Positions 16,241-26,193 of a stretch of 51,168 nt of DNA are shown here, in pieces. The position numbers were made by a program, and so were the translations under genes. Source of the stretch: Fibrobacteria bacterium (GTDB lineage: Bacteria; Fibrobacterota; Fibrobacteria; UBA11236; JADFYW01); the NCBI GenBank assembly GCA_015232855.1, contig JADFYW010000015.1, positions 1 through 51,168 on the forward strand. The letters are read 5' to 3'. The first letter of the stretch is position 1, and each line of letters begins with the position of its first letter. The notes below the pieces were generated by a model. It made no database searches and had not been told where the DNA came from. It was given only the letters and a program-made list of their open reading frames with translations.

Positions 16241-19038
16241 TGGGTTGGCTAGAAAATACAATTTCGTGCTTTATACTTCGCTATATACCGTACACCATGG
16301 GAAGTATCCTTGTCGCCATCTCTTTTCTACTTTCTTTATTTATCGTTCCCACTAGCCTTCTCGCACAAGATACCGTTTTAGATACTCTTGTACAGACTCC
16401 CCCCTCTTCTTCCATTTTACCCAATGATACGCTTCCCACTTTTATTGACCAGAATACGGGAACAATTGACTCTATTGAATACCCTGAAATAGATTACCAT
16501 CCTGTAAAGGAGACCGTCGATAGCACAAGAGATAGTGTTGCCATAACGGAAAACCTCGATACCATTATGGAAGGCGCAACCCCAACTATTGATTCATCCA
16601 CTCCGGAACCTCCTATTGACAGTTCCCCCATTATCCCATCCCAGACTACTGATAGTGTCTCCTCTCCTTCTCCACCTGCCACCATTGTGGACAGCTCAGA
16701 GGCGGCTTCCACTCTACTGGAACTCAAAGAAAAAGTGGTGAAAGACAAATTACAGCGCATTCACCGAAGAAAGAAAATCAGCCGTCAGCGCCTGGATCGT
16801 CTGCAGATTCAAAAAGTTCCTGCGGTCCAGGGAGACCCGATTCGGGCAATTAACACCCTTCCTGGTGTCACCACCCAATCTGACGCGAGTGTCAGACCCT
16901 ATGTGCGGGGCGGTAAAGCAGAAGAAACAAGGGTGTTCTGGGATAACATGCCTTTAATGCAGCCTTATCATTTTGGCGGGCTCTATTCGCTTTTTAATGT
17001 GGAATCAATTGAAGACATTAATATTTACAGCGGTGCCTTTCCGGTAGAAGGGAATAACGCCATGTCCGGGGCCATATTTTTAAAATCACGTCCGGCTCCT
17101 TTGGATAGCTTCAGGCTTTTCACCGATGTATCACTTCTCCGTGGGAATATCTATGCGGGTTTACCCATAATTAAAGACCGGGTAGGCGTTTATTTTTCAT
17201 ACCAGGCTTTCTGGTACGACTGGTTTTATCATCGGACTCTGGATGCAACTGAATTTTTTGTAGAAGACGATTCTTTTACCGAATACCGGAAAAATTTTGA
17301 GAAATATGTTGATCTTCCCAATTACCGGGACTTTCAATTTGGTACAACTATTAAACTTACCAGAGATATAACCGCTAATTATGTAGGTCTCTTATCTCAC
17401 GATATCTTTTCTAACATGTGGCTGCGCCAGGCGTACTATGTAGAAGGAGAAGAAGTTGCCCCCACTCATCATAAGCGGCATTTATTTTTCAGTAATCTTC
17501 CCTCAAGCACGCGCAGCAAAAGAAGTATTCTCGATACCCTGGCAATCGTCAGGGTTAATAATGATATTCATAATGTTAATCTCAAATGGAATTTAAATGA
17601 CAACTGGACTTTGGAAAACTCAGTAGCATTACAGATGCAACGCTGGCATGTGGAGTTTTTCCAGGGAGATGAATGGGAAGACAACTCAGAATCATGGGAA
17701 GAGTTTGATGGACAACGTATAAAGAATTCTGATGGATTCAAATTAAAACTCAAACGGGATTTTTATAATTATAAGGCCAATTTTGGTTATTATGGCTTCA
17801 AAGATCACGAAATTTCTGGTGGGTATACCTATGATTACCTGGAAGAAACTTTTGACACGGACATGCTCCGTTTTATTTTTGAAATTATTTATAACGGGAA
17901 CACCGATTTACTAAGCTCCCTGGGCCATTACGGGACCGATGGTTTCGCCATCACTAAAAACACACCAGGCTCAGACCCCAATCTCAATTATATGAACAGG
18001 CTTTTGGAGCAAATCCAATTTAGGCATAAAGGTAAAGTATGGGGCAGTTATTACGGTTTGTATGCTGAAGATTCCTGGAACATAAGCAAGAAACAACGCC
18101 TCATTTCAGGCCTGAGGTTGGAATATGAAGAAAATTCAGGTGATTACTTTCCGAGCCCCCGGTTCAGTTACTTCCTCAACCTCAATAAAAAGAATGAACT
18201 AACCTTTGCCACCGGTATGTATTCACAGAATGATATACTCTTCTATATCCGTGACACCGATATAAAACTAAAATCAGAAAAATCCTGGCACTTGAATTCA
18301 GAATGGACCCATCATTTTTCGGATCATTACCGTTTTGAATTACAGAACTACTATAAATTCTATTGGGATTTGATTACCCCTGAATTGTATAACACCGGAG
18401 AATTATCCTGGAACTATGATGACGTTGGAAACCAGGATAGTGCTTCTTTTGAAGAACTTACAGAAAGTGAACAACAGGAGTATATTGACCTCCATGGAGA
18501 ACGTGAATTCAGATATTTTAATACCGGCATAGGTCACGCCTTTGGTTCAGAGTTTTCATTTTTCTACGATCCCATGCCCAGCTGGAACGGCTGGATTTCT
18601 GCAGAATGGTCTATGTCTAAACGCCAGGACACTGATCATGCCAGTTGGTACGACTTCCGCTACCACCGGCCCTGGATATTGAATTGGGTCAATTATTTTA
18701 AGTTCCCCAACAGCAAATACGAAATGTCTATACGTGCCCGGTACTCCTCAGGTCTTCCCTACACCGATTTTAAAACGAATATGAATACAGAAGCTGACAC
18801 CATGCTCTATGTGGGGAAACGTAATGCAAAGCGCTACATGCCCTACCAACGGGTTGATTTACGCATCACACGTAATTCAATGTTTTTCGGCCATCCTTTC
18901 CAAACCTACTTCGCAGTGTGGAACTTCTTTAACCGGCCAAACTTTTTGTTGCGGGACAATGAAACAGAAAAGATTAAATACTTTAACTTAAATATCCCAT
19001 TTCCGGTGCTGTTTTTGGGTATGAATTATCGGTGGTGA
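16240..19038 (+). CDS. TonB-dependent outer-membrane receptor
   Basis: The start at ATG 16240 overlaps the upstream stop (TAATG). A signal peptide precedes a low-complexity Asp/Ser/Thr/Pro-rich linker of about 110 residues. The plug domain follows ('VQGDPIRAINTLPGVTTQSDASVRPYVRGGKAEETRVFWDNMPL' in segments), and then a large barrel of about 650 residues ends in 'FLGMNYRW', with the terminal aromatic residue expected of a barrel. It lacks the N-terminal carboxypeptidase-like domain of SusC-type receptors. The substrate is unknown. A decayed copy of its last 32 codons lies at 21694-21790, beyond a Fib_succ_major pseudogene, which indicates a past duplication or insertion here. Confidence 0.88.
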   Translation: MGWLENTISCFILRYIPYTMGSILVAISFLLSLFIVPTSLLAQDTVLDTLVQTPPSSSILPNDTLPTFIDQNTGTIDSIEYPEIDYHPVKETVDSTRDSVAITENLDTIMEGATPTIDSSTPEPPIDSSPIIPSQTTDSVSSPSPPATIVDSSEAASTLLELKEKVVKDKLQRIHRRKKISRQRLDRLQIQKVPAVQGDPIRAINTLPGVTTQSDASVRPYVRGGKAEETRVFWDNMPLMQPYHFGGLYSLFNVESIEDINIYSGAFPVEGNNAMSGAIFLKSRPAPLDSFRLFTDVSLLRGNIYAGLPIIKDRVGVYFSYQAFWYDWFYHRTLDATEFFVEDDSFTEYRKNFEKYVDLPNYRDFQFGTTIKLTRDITANYVGLLSHDIFSNMWLRQAYYVEGEEVAPTHHKRHLFFSNLPSSTRSKRSILDTLAIVRVNNDIHNVNLKWNLNDNWTLENSVALQMQRWHVEFFQGDEWEDNSESWEEFDGQRIKNSDGFKLKLKRDFYNYKANFGYYGFKDHEISGGYTYDYLEETFDTDMLRFIFEIIYNGNTDLLSSLGHYGTDGFAITKNTPGSDPNLNYMNRLLEQIQFRHKGKVWGSYYGLYAEDSWNISKKQRLISGLRLEYEENSGDYFPSPRFSYFLNLNKKNELTFATGMYSQNDILFYIRDTDIKLKSEKSWHLNSEWTHHFSDHYRFELQNYYKFYWDLITPELYNTGELSWNYDDVGNQDSASFEELTESEQQEYIDLHGEREFRYFNTGIGHAFGSEFSFFYDPMPSWNGWISAEWSMSKRQDTDHASWYDFRYHRPWILNWVNYFKFPNSKYEMSIRARYSSGLPYTDFKTNMNTEADTMLYVGKRNAKRYMPYQRVDLRITRNSMFFGHPFQTYFAVWNFFNRPNFLLRDNETEKIKYFNLNIPFPVLFLGMNYRW

Positions 19039-19048
19039 TGCTGATGGT

Positions 19049-19074
19049 CTAAAAAAGAATTCTACTTTTTTTAG
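19049..19074. terminator. A/T-rich hairpin after the TonB receptor
   Basis: CTAAAAAAG and CTTTTTTTAG form an imperfect inverted repeat around GAATTCTA, eleven bases after the receptor stop. It could act as a weak terminator in either direction; the stem is A/T only, so the call is tentative. Confidence 0.35.
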
Positions 19075-19116
19075 AAAAAGTTAGATTAGTACTGTAAATA
19101 GTAATCAGAGGCCCGT

Positions 19117-21693
19117 ATGAAAAACCAAAAGCTTTCAATAACTGTATTTTCCGCATTCATATTTCATCTTTTTATAGCATCGCAAGGCTTCTGCCAGGAT
19201 GTTTTTCTTATAGGAACGGTAAAAAATGAACAGGGAGCACCAATAACAGGTGCAAATGTCAATTTAACAGGCCAGAGCTTATCAACCATAACAGATTCTG
19301 CTGGTAATTTCAAATTAACCAATAGACCAATAGCCATTAATAAGGATTATGGGAGCCAGCAGGCAATACAATTTAGAGGAAATGAGCTTAACCTTTATTT
19401 CAATAATTCTGAAAAAGTTGAGGTAGCACTCTACGATATCCAGGGTTGTAAAGTAAAAGACCTGATACCCTCCAACCGATTACCAGAAACCGGAAATACT
19501 ATTTACCCATTACCTAATAAATATTTTGAAATGCAAATCCTCTATGTACAAACAGGTAAAACAAAAAAGATATACAAGATCATTAATCTGTCTGCTCTTT
19601 CAATAAACCTGGTCAACCGTTCCATAAAACTGGGTAAAAAGTCCGGTATCGTTGACGAAATAATAGTTGAAGCCAGTGATTACACAAAAAAGCGAGTTAC
19701 CATTTAAAATTACATTGACACCGTAAACATTGTCTTACAAAAGTCTTCAAACGGACCATTTATAATTTTTAAGGATATGCAACTTGCTTACGATACTATT
19801 GATGGAAATTATCAGAAACGAATTCCAATGGATCGAAAAGATACGTTGCTTCTTAATGTACGTTTGGAAAATGTTGGTGATGAAAACGCCTTATCAGTCA
19901 TTTGCAGTTTATTCACCATCGATCCCTATATTACTATTTCTAATCCCATTGCAGGCTTCAATAATCTTAAAGCAGGTGGCGATACTCTGAATCTTGAACC
20001 TTTTAAGATCGAGGTAAAAAACATGATACCACCGGCACATAATGTACAATTTCTATTGTCTATTAAAGATTCCTGAGGTTCAACATGGTATGATTCATGT
20101 ATGTATATAATAAATCCGTTCACTATTGAATCACAAAATATTGATGATGATAATTTACCTGATAGCCGGGGTAACAATAACAAGACGCTTGATCCGCTGG
20201 AAATCATTGAATATACACCACGGCTGCAAAACAAATCCATTATGACCATAACGGAGGTAACGGCACTTTTACTTTCAAAATCATCCGAAATAACAATTAG
20301 TGATAGCAATAAGTTATGGAATTATGGTGACTTTGAACCAGAAGAAAGTGGACTACCCGATTGGGATTATGTTTTGAGTGTTAACAAAACAAGTTCCGCA
20401 AAATTTGATTTATTCATAACAGGAAAAGTAAACGGCAAAAAACAAAAATGGATTTTACCGTTTTCCTTGCCCGTAAACAACATAGCACCAGTATTAACTA
20501 ATCCTGGAATTGATACTATTAAAGATAATCAAGCCCTCAGTTTCACCCTTTCGGCCACAGATCAAAACAATGATTCTTTAAGCTATTCAATGCCCAATTT
20601 TCCAACTGGTGCAACATTAACCGGTAACCAATTTTCCTGGACTCCCAATTACAATCAGGTTGGGCAACAGAATATAACTTTTGTTGTTACCGATAACGGA
20701 TTTCCTCAATTAAGTGATACGCTAAGTTTTGTTATTACGGTAATAATTGCTAATCGTAAACCTGTACTATTGAATCCGGGAAATCTGAAAGGAAATGGAG
20801 GCAAGCTAATTTCTTTTACTTTGTCAGCATCTGATTCAAATGGTGATGAATTAACCTATTCCATGACAACATTTCCAACGGGAGCAACGTTAACTGATAG
20901 TCAATTTACCTGGATACCAGGGCATGATCAGGGTGGACTGCACAATGTTACTTTTACCGTCACTGATGATGGCAATCCTCAATTAAGCGATACCGCAAAT
21001 TTAAATATTTCAGTAATAACACTGATTGATGATCGAGATGGTAAAATATATAAGACAACTACTATTGGAGAGCAGACCTGGATGGCAGAAAATTTGGCTT
21101 ATTTACCCAAGGTAGATTCAGTTCATATTGGTTCTGAAACCATTACGGGTAAATACTACTATGTTGTACAATATGCACCTTATGGTGCTACTGAAGCAGA
21201 AGAAATTACACACGCAAAAGAAACGCTCAACTTCTCGTCTTATGGTGTTCTATACAACTGGGACGCTACTATAGATGGCGGAGCATTCAGTTCATCAAAT
21301 CCTAGTGGTGTACAAGGGGTATGTCCTACCGGTTGGCATTTGCCTGGCGATGATGAATGGAAACAATTGGAAATGTTTCTTGGTATGAGTCAAGCCGCAG
21401 CAGACGGTGAAGATTGGCGTGGCACAACAGAAGGTACGAAATTAAAAGAGGATGGCACCGATGATTACGGCTTTTCGGTAACTTACCCTGGTTACCGCAG
21501 AGAAAGTGAAACATATGAACTAGGCACCATATATTTTGAGGGCATGATGTCTTTTTATTGGACAGTTACCCTTTCTCCCAATACCCTTTACGTATGGGGA
21601 CGGAGTTTTAGCAGTAGCAATGAAAATATATCTCGCGACCGGACACAACATAATGGTGGAACGGCTATTAGTATACGGTGCTTAATGAATTAA
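19117..21693 (+). pseudogene. Fib_succ_major (TIGR02145-type) secreted protein gene broken by two in-frame stops
   Basis: A single reading frame runs from ATG 19117 (AGAGG five bases before) to TAA 21693, interrupted by TAA at 19705-19707 and TGA at 20074-20076 with no frameshift. The parts join logically. Residues 1-27 are a signal peptide, then a carboxypeptidase-regulatory-like domain (GTVKNEQGAPITGANVNLTG), a sorting-tail-like segment (VEVALYDIQGCKVKDL) and 'YTKKRVTI-stop-NYIDTVNIVL'. A region of about 200 residues crosses the second stop. Two putative Ig/cadherin-like repeats follow ('SATDQNNDSLSYSMPNFPTGATL' type), then a C-terminal Fib_succ_major domain (GEQTWMAENL, CPTGWHLPGDDEWKQLE). 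Other genes here use TAA and TGA as stops, so recoding is unlikely. Recent nonsense mutations best explain it; an assembly error is less likely at two sites. Confidence 0.85.
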
Positions 21694-21790
21694 AAACTTT
21701 TTATTGGGGACAGCAAATCAGAAAAGTAAGGTTTTTTAACTATAACATTGCGTTACCAGTTTTGTTTCTGGGTGCAAATTTCCGTTGGCC
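21694..21790 (+). pseudogene. Decayed 3' remnant of a TonB-dependent receptor
   Basis: The DNA right after the Fib_succ_major pseudogene lines up over about 95 bases with the 3' end of the receptor gene at 18942-19035. In one frame it reads 'FFNYNIALPVLFLGANFRW' against 'YFNLNIPFPVLFLGMNYRW' of the intact receptor. Small deletions and stops break the frame further upstream. It is therefore a fragment of a second, divergent receptor gene. Confidence 0.8.
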
Positions 21791-21796
21791 AAACAT

Positions 21797-24700
21797 TCAA
21801 TTATCTTTTATACATCGAACACTGTAAGAGTCTGTTTTTGACATAGCTGAGCGTTCAACATTACCATTATTTTGAAAAAAGACCCGGGCCCAAGCTTTGG
21901 TACTATCTACTTCCTGTCCGGTCCAATAAAAACCTAAAACAAACATTGCAGCATAACTCGTGTGTTTTCTACCTCCAAGAAGCGCTGAAAAACCCGTTTC
22001 ATTGCTGCCATTAAACTCAGGATCTTTTAACAAGTTCCCAAGCGTATCACCACGTGCACCGGAAGAATCTACCTGCTCCTGTGTCATACCGATGTTACGT
22101 TCAAGAATTTTCCAGTCCTCATCAGAGGGAAGACGCCAGCCCGGTGGGCAAATGTCCTGACCATTTCCACTGCTGTCAGATACCGCAACACTCCAATCAT
22201 AGAGGCGGCCCAAGGAATCACAAAAAGCGGGGTTGTCATTCATACACCATGAATTGCTGTGTGCATAATTCAGATTTTCTGTCATCCAAGTCTGGGTAAT
22301 TGTCGTTCCACTAGCCGTAATCGTATCTTTATTGTAAACAGTGCCGTCCCGGTAATCGCAAAACTGGGTTGTAAAATGTTGAGCACAACCTGCTGAAGTT
22401 ACAGTACTCATGACATTACTAGCAGCACTGTCATGGTTATCAAACACATAGACTATAAAATAATATTTGGTATTCTTGGATAAGCCACCAACCACATAAC
22501 TGGTTGTACTTTTTTTAGATATTTCACCTTTTAGTGTACCTGTTAGGTTACTTACATTACTACTGGTAGAAGAGTAAATCTGGTATAAGGAAAAGTCAGC
22601 AGCATCACTTTCAGTCCAGGATAATTCCACTGTAGCTGAAGTCACATTATACGGTTTATGTAATGTGACAGCCTCTGGCACCGTATTATCTGTAGAATCT
22701 GTTATAAGATTACTGGCAGTGCTGGTGTCATCATCAAAAACAGAAACGTAAAACGAATAGGTGGTGTTTTCCGACAAGCCATTAGCAGTATATTGAAGGA
22801 CATCCTTATCTTCAATAGAAGTCAATAGGCTATCCCCGGAACTTTTTATTCCTGTGCTGCGATAATAAACCTCATATTTTTTAAAATCAAGAGCATTACT
22901 CCTGGTCCAGTGCAACAGTATACTAGAATCGGTAGTTGTGGATGATGATAACCTTACCGCTTCCGGAGGCCGGTTATCAGTTGTACCGTTTAAAACATTA
23001 CTTGAGGCATTTGTATCTATATTCCCCACATTTACGCAAAAATAATAGGCTTTATTTTCTGACAACCCGGTAACCGTTATCGCTGTGGTATCGATACTAT
23101 CAATACGTGCCCACCTATTCCCATTACATGCCAGAGCATAATCTTCTGAGAAATGAATATCGTAATACAAAAACTGAGGATCAGTACTTTCCTCCCAGGC
23201 AAGGTCTACGCTCGAGTCAGTCACATTTGAAACTGTTGTTAGCATTACCGGGGCGGGAATACGCTTTAAGGTGGTTGCTGATTCTACATTACTTCCTGTA
23301 GAGGCGTCCGTATCTCGTATGCGCACTATAAAATAATAGAGGGTATTACTTGTAAGACCGGAAAAAGTATGAGTAGTATCAGCAATGTTATATATTGGTT
23401 CAACAAGAGTACCTTCATTGGCAACATCGGCAGTTGTTGAATAATATATTTCATACGCACGGAAGTCATCACCAGCAGTACTTTTTGTCCAGCTAAGCAC
23501 AATGGTTGAATCTGTGATTATTGTAGGTTTTAACAATGTAACACCTGTGGGAGGGATAATCTCTGTTGTTGAATCAATAACGTTCAGAGTCCATGTTGTT
23601 ATGGTTTTACTGTACTTATCCTGAGCATAGGCACTGCAGACAACAGCAGACTGCACAAGTTTGGGAGTCCATCTTATTTCGCCAGTAGCTGAATTAATTG
23701 TCATTCCATCAGGTGAACTGGATTGGAGAAAATAATTTAGCGTATTGTCATCAGCATCTGTAGCACGTATGGTGTCAATATATTCCAAACCAATCATGAT
23801 AGGTTTATTTATGGGCTCTTTATCAAAAACCGGTGGACGGTTAAGTATTACTTTCAAACTATCTTTGCCTTTATTACCCGCTTTATCAAACGCTTCAACC
23901 CAAATAGTATTGGTATCGGGCAAAAGACTGACGACAGCGTTCCATTCGTTATTAGAGCCGGTAAAATTGGCCTTGGTAGCATTAATCATTACTGAATCCA
24001 ACCCCGATCCGGTTTCTTCAACACCAATCGTGATAGAGACCGGTGAAGTATTAAAGACTTTACCCTCAAATAGCGGGCTAAAAGAAATAACGGGGTTTGT
24101 GATATCCACAAGGGTAGTATCAACAAAGAGCACCAGAGTATCGGCACCCTGATTACCAAAAAAATCTAACGCTTCGCAATACACCTTGTTTTCTCCGGTC
24201 GCATTAAAGGTGACCACTGTCGACCACATTTTGGTAGAATCTAACGAAACGATTACGTCATTTACGGTAAATAAGGTGATAGTTCCGTCTTCCTGAATAC
24301 TACCGGAAATTCTGGGAGTCAAAGTACCAATGGTATCGTTATCCTTTGGAGAAGAAACAGTTATTACCGGTGCTTCACTATCTATGGCTGTAGGATCATA
24401 CTCAATAGTTGTAGTATCAACTGTTACGTTTCCGGGAAAAGTATTGTCAACAGCTATAACAAGAATCTGGTTTACTCCTAAAGAGAGGGAGCGTACTCGC
24501 ATAAAAAAGGAAGTATCTGAAGATATACTGGTTTCTATACCATTTACCGTAAATGATTTAATACCGTTTTCATCGCTTACCGTCCCGGATATATCAATAC
24601 TGTCATATGGCGTGGTATTTGAAACGGGCCTTACCCAGAGTTTAGGAGGAGTGTTATCTATAATAAGAGGAGCAGACGTCTGAACAGCCTTGGGAACCAA

Positions 24701-25372
24701 ATATGAAGAAACTCCAGCGCTATTAAACGCTGCAACTCTATAGTAATAAATGGTGGATGGTGTAATATCTGTGGAATAGATTTTTCCTTTCACATCAGCT
24801 ACGGTCGTATCTAACGGAATAAAAAGTGAATCCTGGTTAAGACTTCTCTCTACAATAAAGCCAACCTCATTACTGGAATTATCAACCCATTGCAATTCAA
24901 TTTCGGTATCAGATACAAAGGGAAAGGCAAGGTTGGAAGGTGGCGTCGGGGATACCTTATTTGCAGTTATGGGCATAGTAATATTACCAGCGGAACCGGG
25001 ATGGGATTCAATTCCACTAAAGATTGTACTTCCAAACCGGTCTTTACCTTCAACTTTCAGATTAAAGGCCACATTAACCGGTACACCGGGAATAACCCCC
25101 TGATGCAAAGAATAAGGAAAGCTCTTGGTTATGGTCATATCACCATAGAGGACAGCAAATACCATGGTTTCGACACTGTCTGGAGCAGCAGCTTTACCAC
25201 CGGATTTAAAGAGAACATCCGGAGTTACCGATATCAAACCGGGATTATTGTCATCCTCAGGTCTATCTGAAGAAGCATCATGCAGGCACCCGGCAAAAAA
25301 AGAACCAAATGTTATAAGGATGCATAGCACCAAATTATTTATTGTTAATGCTTTCATAAAACCACCAGACAT
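21797..25372 (-). CDS. Large FN3/Ig-repeat lipoprotein with C-terminal Fib_succ_major domain
   Basis: The 1191-aa lipoprotein has a signal ending SFFAGC (Cys29). Domains in order: an N-terminal region of about 90 residues, one FN3 domain (about 140-230), and three Ig-like repeats around 'DSEAPVITVSSPKDNDTIG'. A He_PIG/cadherin-like domain follows (ATDADDNTLNYFLQSSSPDG), then four FN3 domains with repeated 'ENTTYSFYVSVFDDD' type loops. The C-terminal Fib_succ_major domain is about 190 residues (TQTWMTENLNYA, ICPPGWRLPSDEDWKILE, YSVRCIKD). It starts two bases after the CsgG-like gene's stop, so the two are coupled. It is probably a surface adhesin or binding protein. Confidence 0.88.
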   Translation of the reverse strand: MSGGFMKALTINNLVLCILITFGSFFAGCLHDASSDRPEDDNNPGLISVTPDVLFKSGGKAAAPDSVETMVFAVLYGDMTITKSFPYSLHQGVIPGVPVNVAFNLKVEGKDRFGSTIFSGIESHPGSAGNITMPITANKVSPTPPSNLAFPFVSDTEIELQWVDNSSNEVGFIVERSLNQDSLFIPLDTTVADVKGKIYSTDITPSTIYYYRVAAFNSAGVSSYLVPKAVQTSAPLIIDNTPPKLWVRPVSNTTPYDSIDISGTVSDENGIKSFTVNGIETSISSDTSFFMRVRSLSLGVNQILVIAVDNTFPGNVTVDTTTIEYDPTAIDSEAPVITVSSPKDNDTIGTLTPRISGSIQEDGTITLFTVNDVIVSLDSTKMWSTVVTFNATGENKVYCEALDFFGNQGADTLVLFVDTTLVDITNPVISFSPLFEGKVFNTSPVSITIGVEETGSGLDSVMINATKANFTGSNNEWNAVVSLLPDTNTIWVEAFDKAGNKGKDSLKVILNRPPVFDKEPINKPIMIGLEYIDTIRATDADDNTLNYFLQSSSPDGMTINSATGEIRWTPKLVQSAVVCSAYAQDKYSKTITTWTLNVIDSTTEIIPPTGVTLLKPTIITDSTIVLSWTKSTAGDDFRAYEIYYSTTADVANEGTLVEPIYNIADTTHTFSGLTSNTLYYFIVRIRDTDASTGSNVESATTLKRIPAPVMLTTVSNVTDSSVDLAWEESTDPQFLYYDIHFSEDYALACNGNRWARIDSIDTTAITVTGLSENKAYYFCVNVGNIDTNASSNVLNGTTDNRPPEAVRLSSSTTTDSSILLHWTRSNALDFKKYEVYYRSTGIKSSGDSLLTSIEDKDVLQYTANGLSENTTYSFYVSVFDDDTSTASNLITDSTDNTVPEAVTLHKPYNVTSATVELSWTESDAADFSLYQIYSSTSSNVSNLTGTLKGEISKKSTTSYVVGGLSKNTKYYFIVYVFDNHDSAASNVMSTVTSAGCAQHFTTQFCDYRDGTVYNKDTITASGTTITQTWMTENLNYAHSNSWCMNDNPAFCDSLGRLYDWSVAVSDSSGNGQDICPPGWRLPSDEDWKILERNIGMTQEQVDSSGARGDTLGNLLKDPEFNGSNETGFSALLGGRKHTSYAAMFVLGFYWTGQEVDSTKAWARVFFQNNGNVERSAMSKTDSYSVRCIKDN

Positions 25373-25373
25373 C

Positions 25374-25994
25374 TTACCAGCTCACTGTCATATCAAAGGT
25401 CTCATCTTGTGCAGATTCTTCAGAGTCTTTATTGTACATGGTAAAGTACCATGCAGTGGGTATTACCACAGCAAGAGCTGCACTGGTTATAAGCCCGTAT
25501 TTCAAAGCATTGGATTTTTTCTTATAAGTTCCAGCCAGTTTTTGAACGACTGTGGGAATCACTTCAGTCAACAAACCATCCAGTTCCCCTTTATGGTATT
25601 CAGTAACATCTTTTACAATTTTCCCGGTACTGACATCAATCAGTCTCAGGTTCATGGTGTAAGTCTTCCCCACTTTCCCGATACTGCCAACAACAATTTG
25701 TCTTACTCCCAGGAGCTGGCCAATTTCCACCGCACAGGAAGAAGCGTCACAGGCGTCACTCTGCTGAAACTGCTGTTCTTCAAGAATGGTATTAATGTTT
25801 GCACGCTCCATCACATTATATTTTCCTGTTTTGGCAAGTTCAGATCGAATTACGTCATCAAGAGAAAAGACAGCCTCTTCATCATTGATACCATTGGATA
25901 CCAATTTGTTCACCGCAATTTCATTTGCCATGGCCGTCATACAGCAAAATAGAATCAGACTAAAAAGCAGACTTCTTCGAGAGGTTACTAACAC
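25374..25994 (-). CDS. CsgG/DUF2380-like secreted protein with C-terminal membrane segment
   Basis: The 206-aa product has a signal peptide (LLFSLILFCCMTAMA). A CsgG-like nucleoside-fold domain follows: 'FSLDDVIRSELAKTGKYNVMERANINTILEEQ' in segments, a Cys pair (DACDASSCAVEIGQLLGV), and 'VVGSIGKVGKTYTMNLRLIDVSTGKIV', the classic GSI..G..Y....RLIDV..G.I pattern. A hydrophobic helix lies near residues 167-185. CsgG-like domains occur in outer-membrane secretion channels and in LpoB-type proteins, but this short form is probably an accessory. It is the first gene of a two-gene unit with the giant Fib_succ_major lipoprotein, suggesting a role in export or display of that protein. Confidence 0.8.
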   Translation of the reverse strand: MLVTSRRSLLFSLILFCCMTAMANEIAVNKLVSNGINDEEAVFSLDDVIRSELAKTGKYNVMERANINTILEEQQFQQSDACDASSCAVEIGQLLGVRQIVVGSIGKVGKTYTMNLRLIDVSTGKIVKDVTEYHKGELDGLLTEVIPTVVQKLAGTYKKKSNALKYGLITSAALAVVIPTAWYFTMYNKDSEESAQDETFDMTVSW

Positions 25995-26193
25995 CTATAC
26001 CCCCTTTATACTATTCATAAATACGCTACAGAATTATTGTTATTCTGTTTACAAAGATAAAATATTTCCTTTTGAAAGTACTATTTCTCTACGAAAACCG
26101 CTTCCCAATAAGAAAGAAATGTCATTTTTTTAGCGATTTCATAGGTTTTGACAAAATGGCGATATTTTAAAAATTGAACCACACCACAAACCT

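Noticed and set aside
20074-20076. In-frame TGA as a selenocysteine codon or recoded glycine/tryptophan
   Set aside because: A second stop of another type (TAA) interrupts the same frame, no selenoprotein context is seen, and TGA ends several normal genes in the window.
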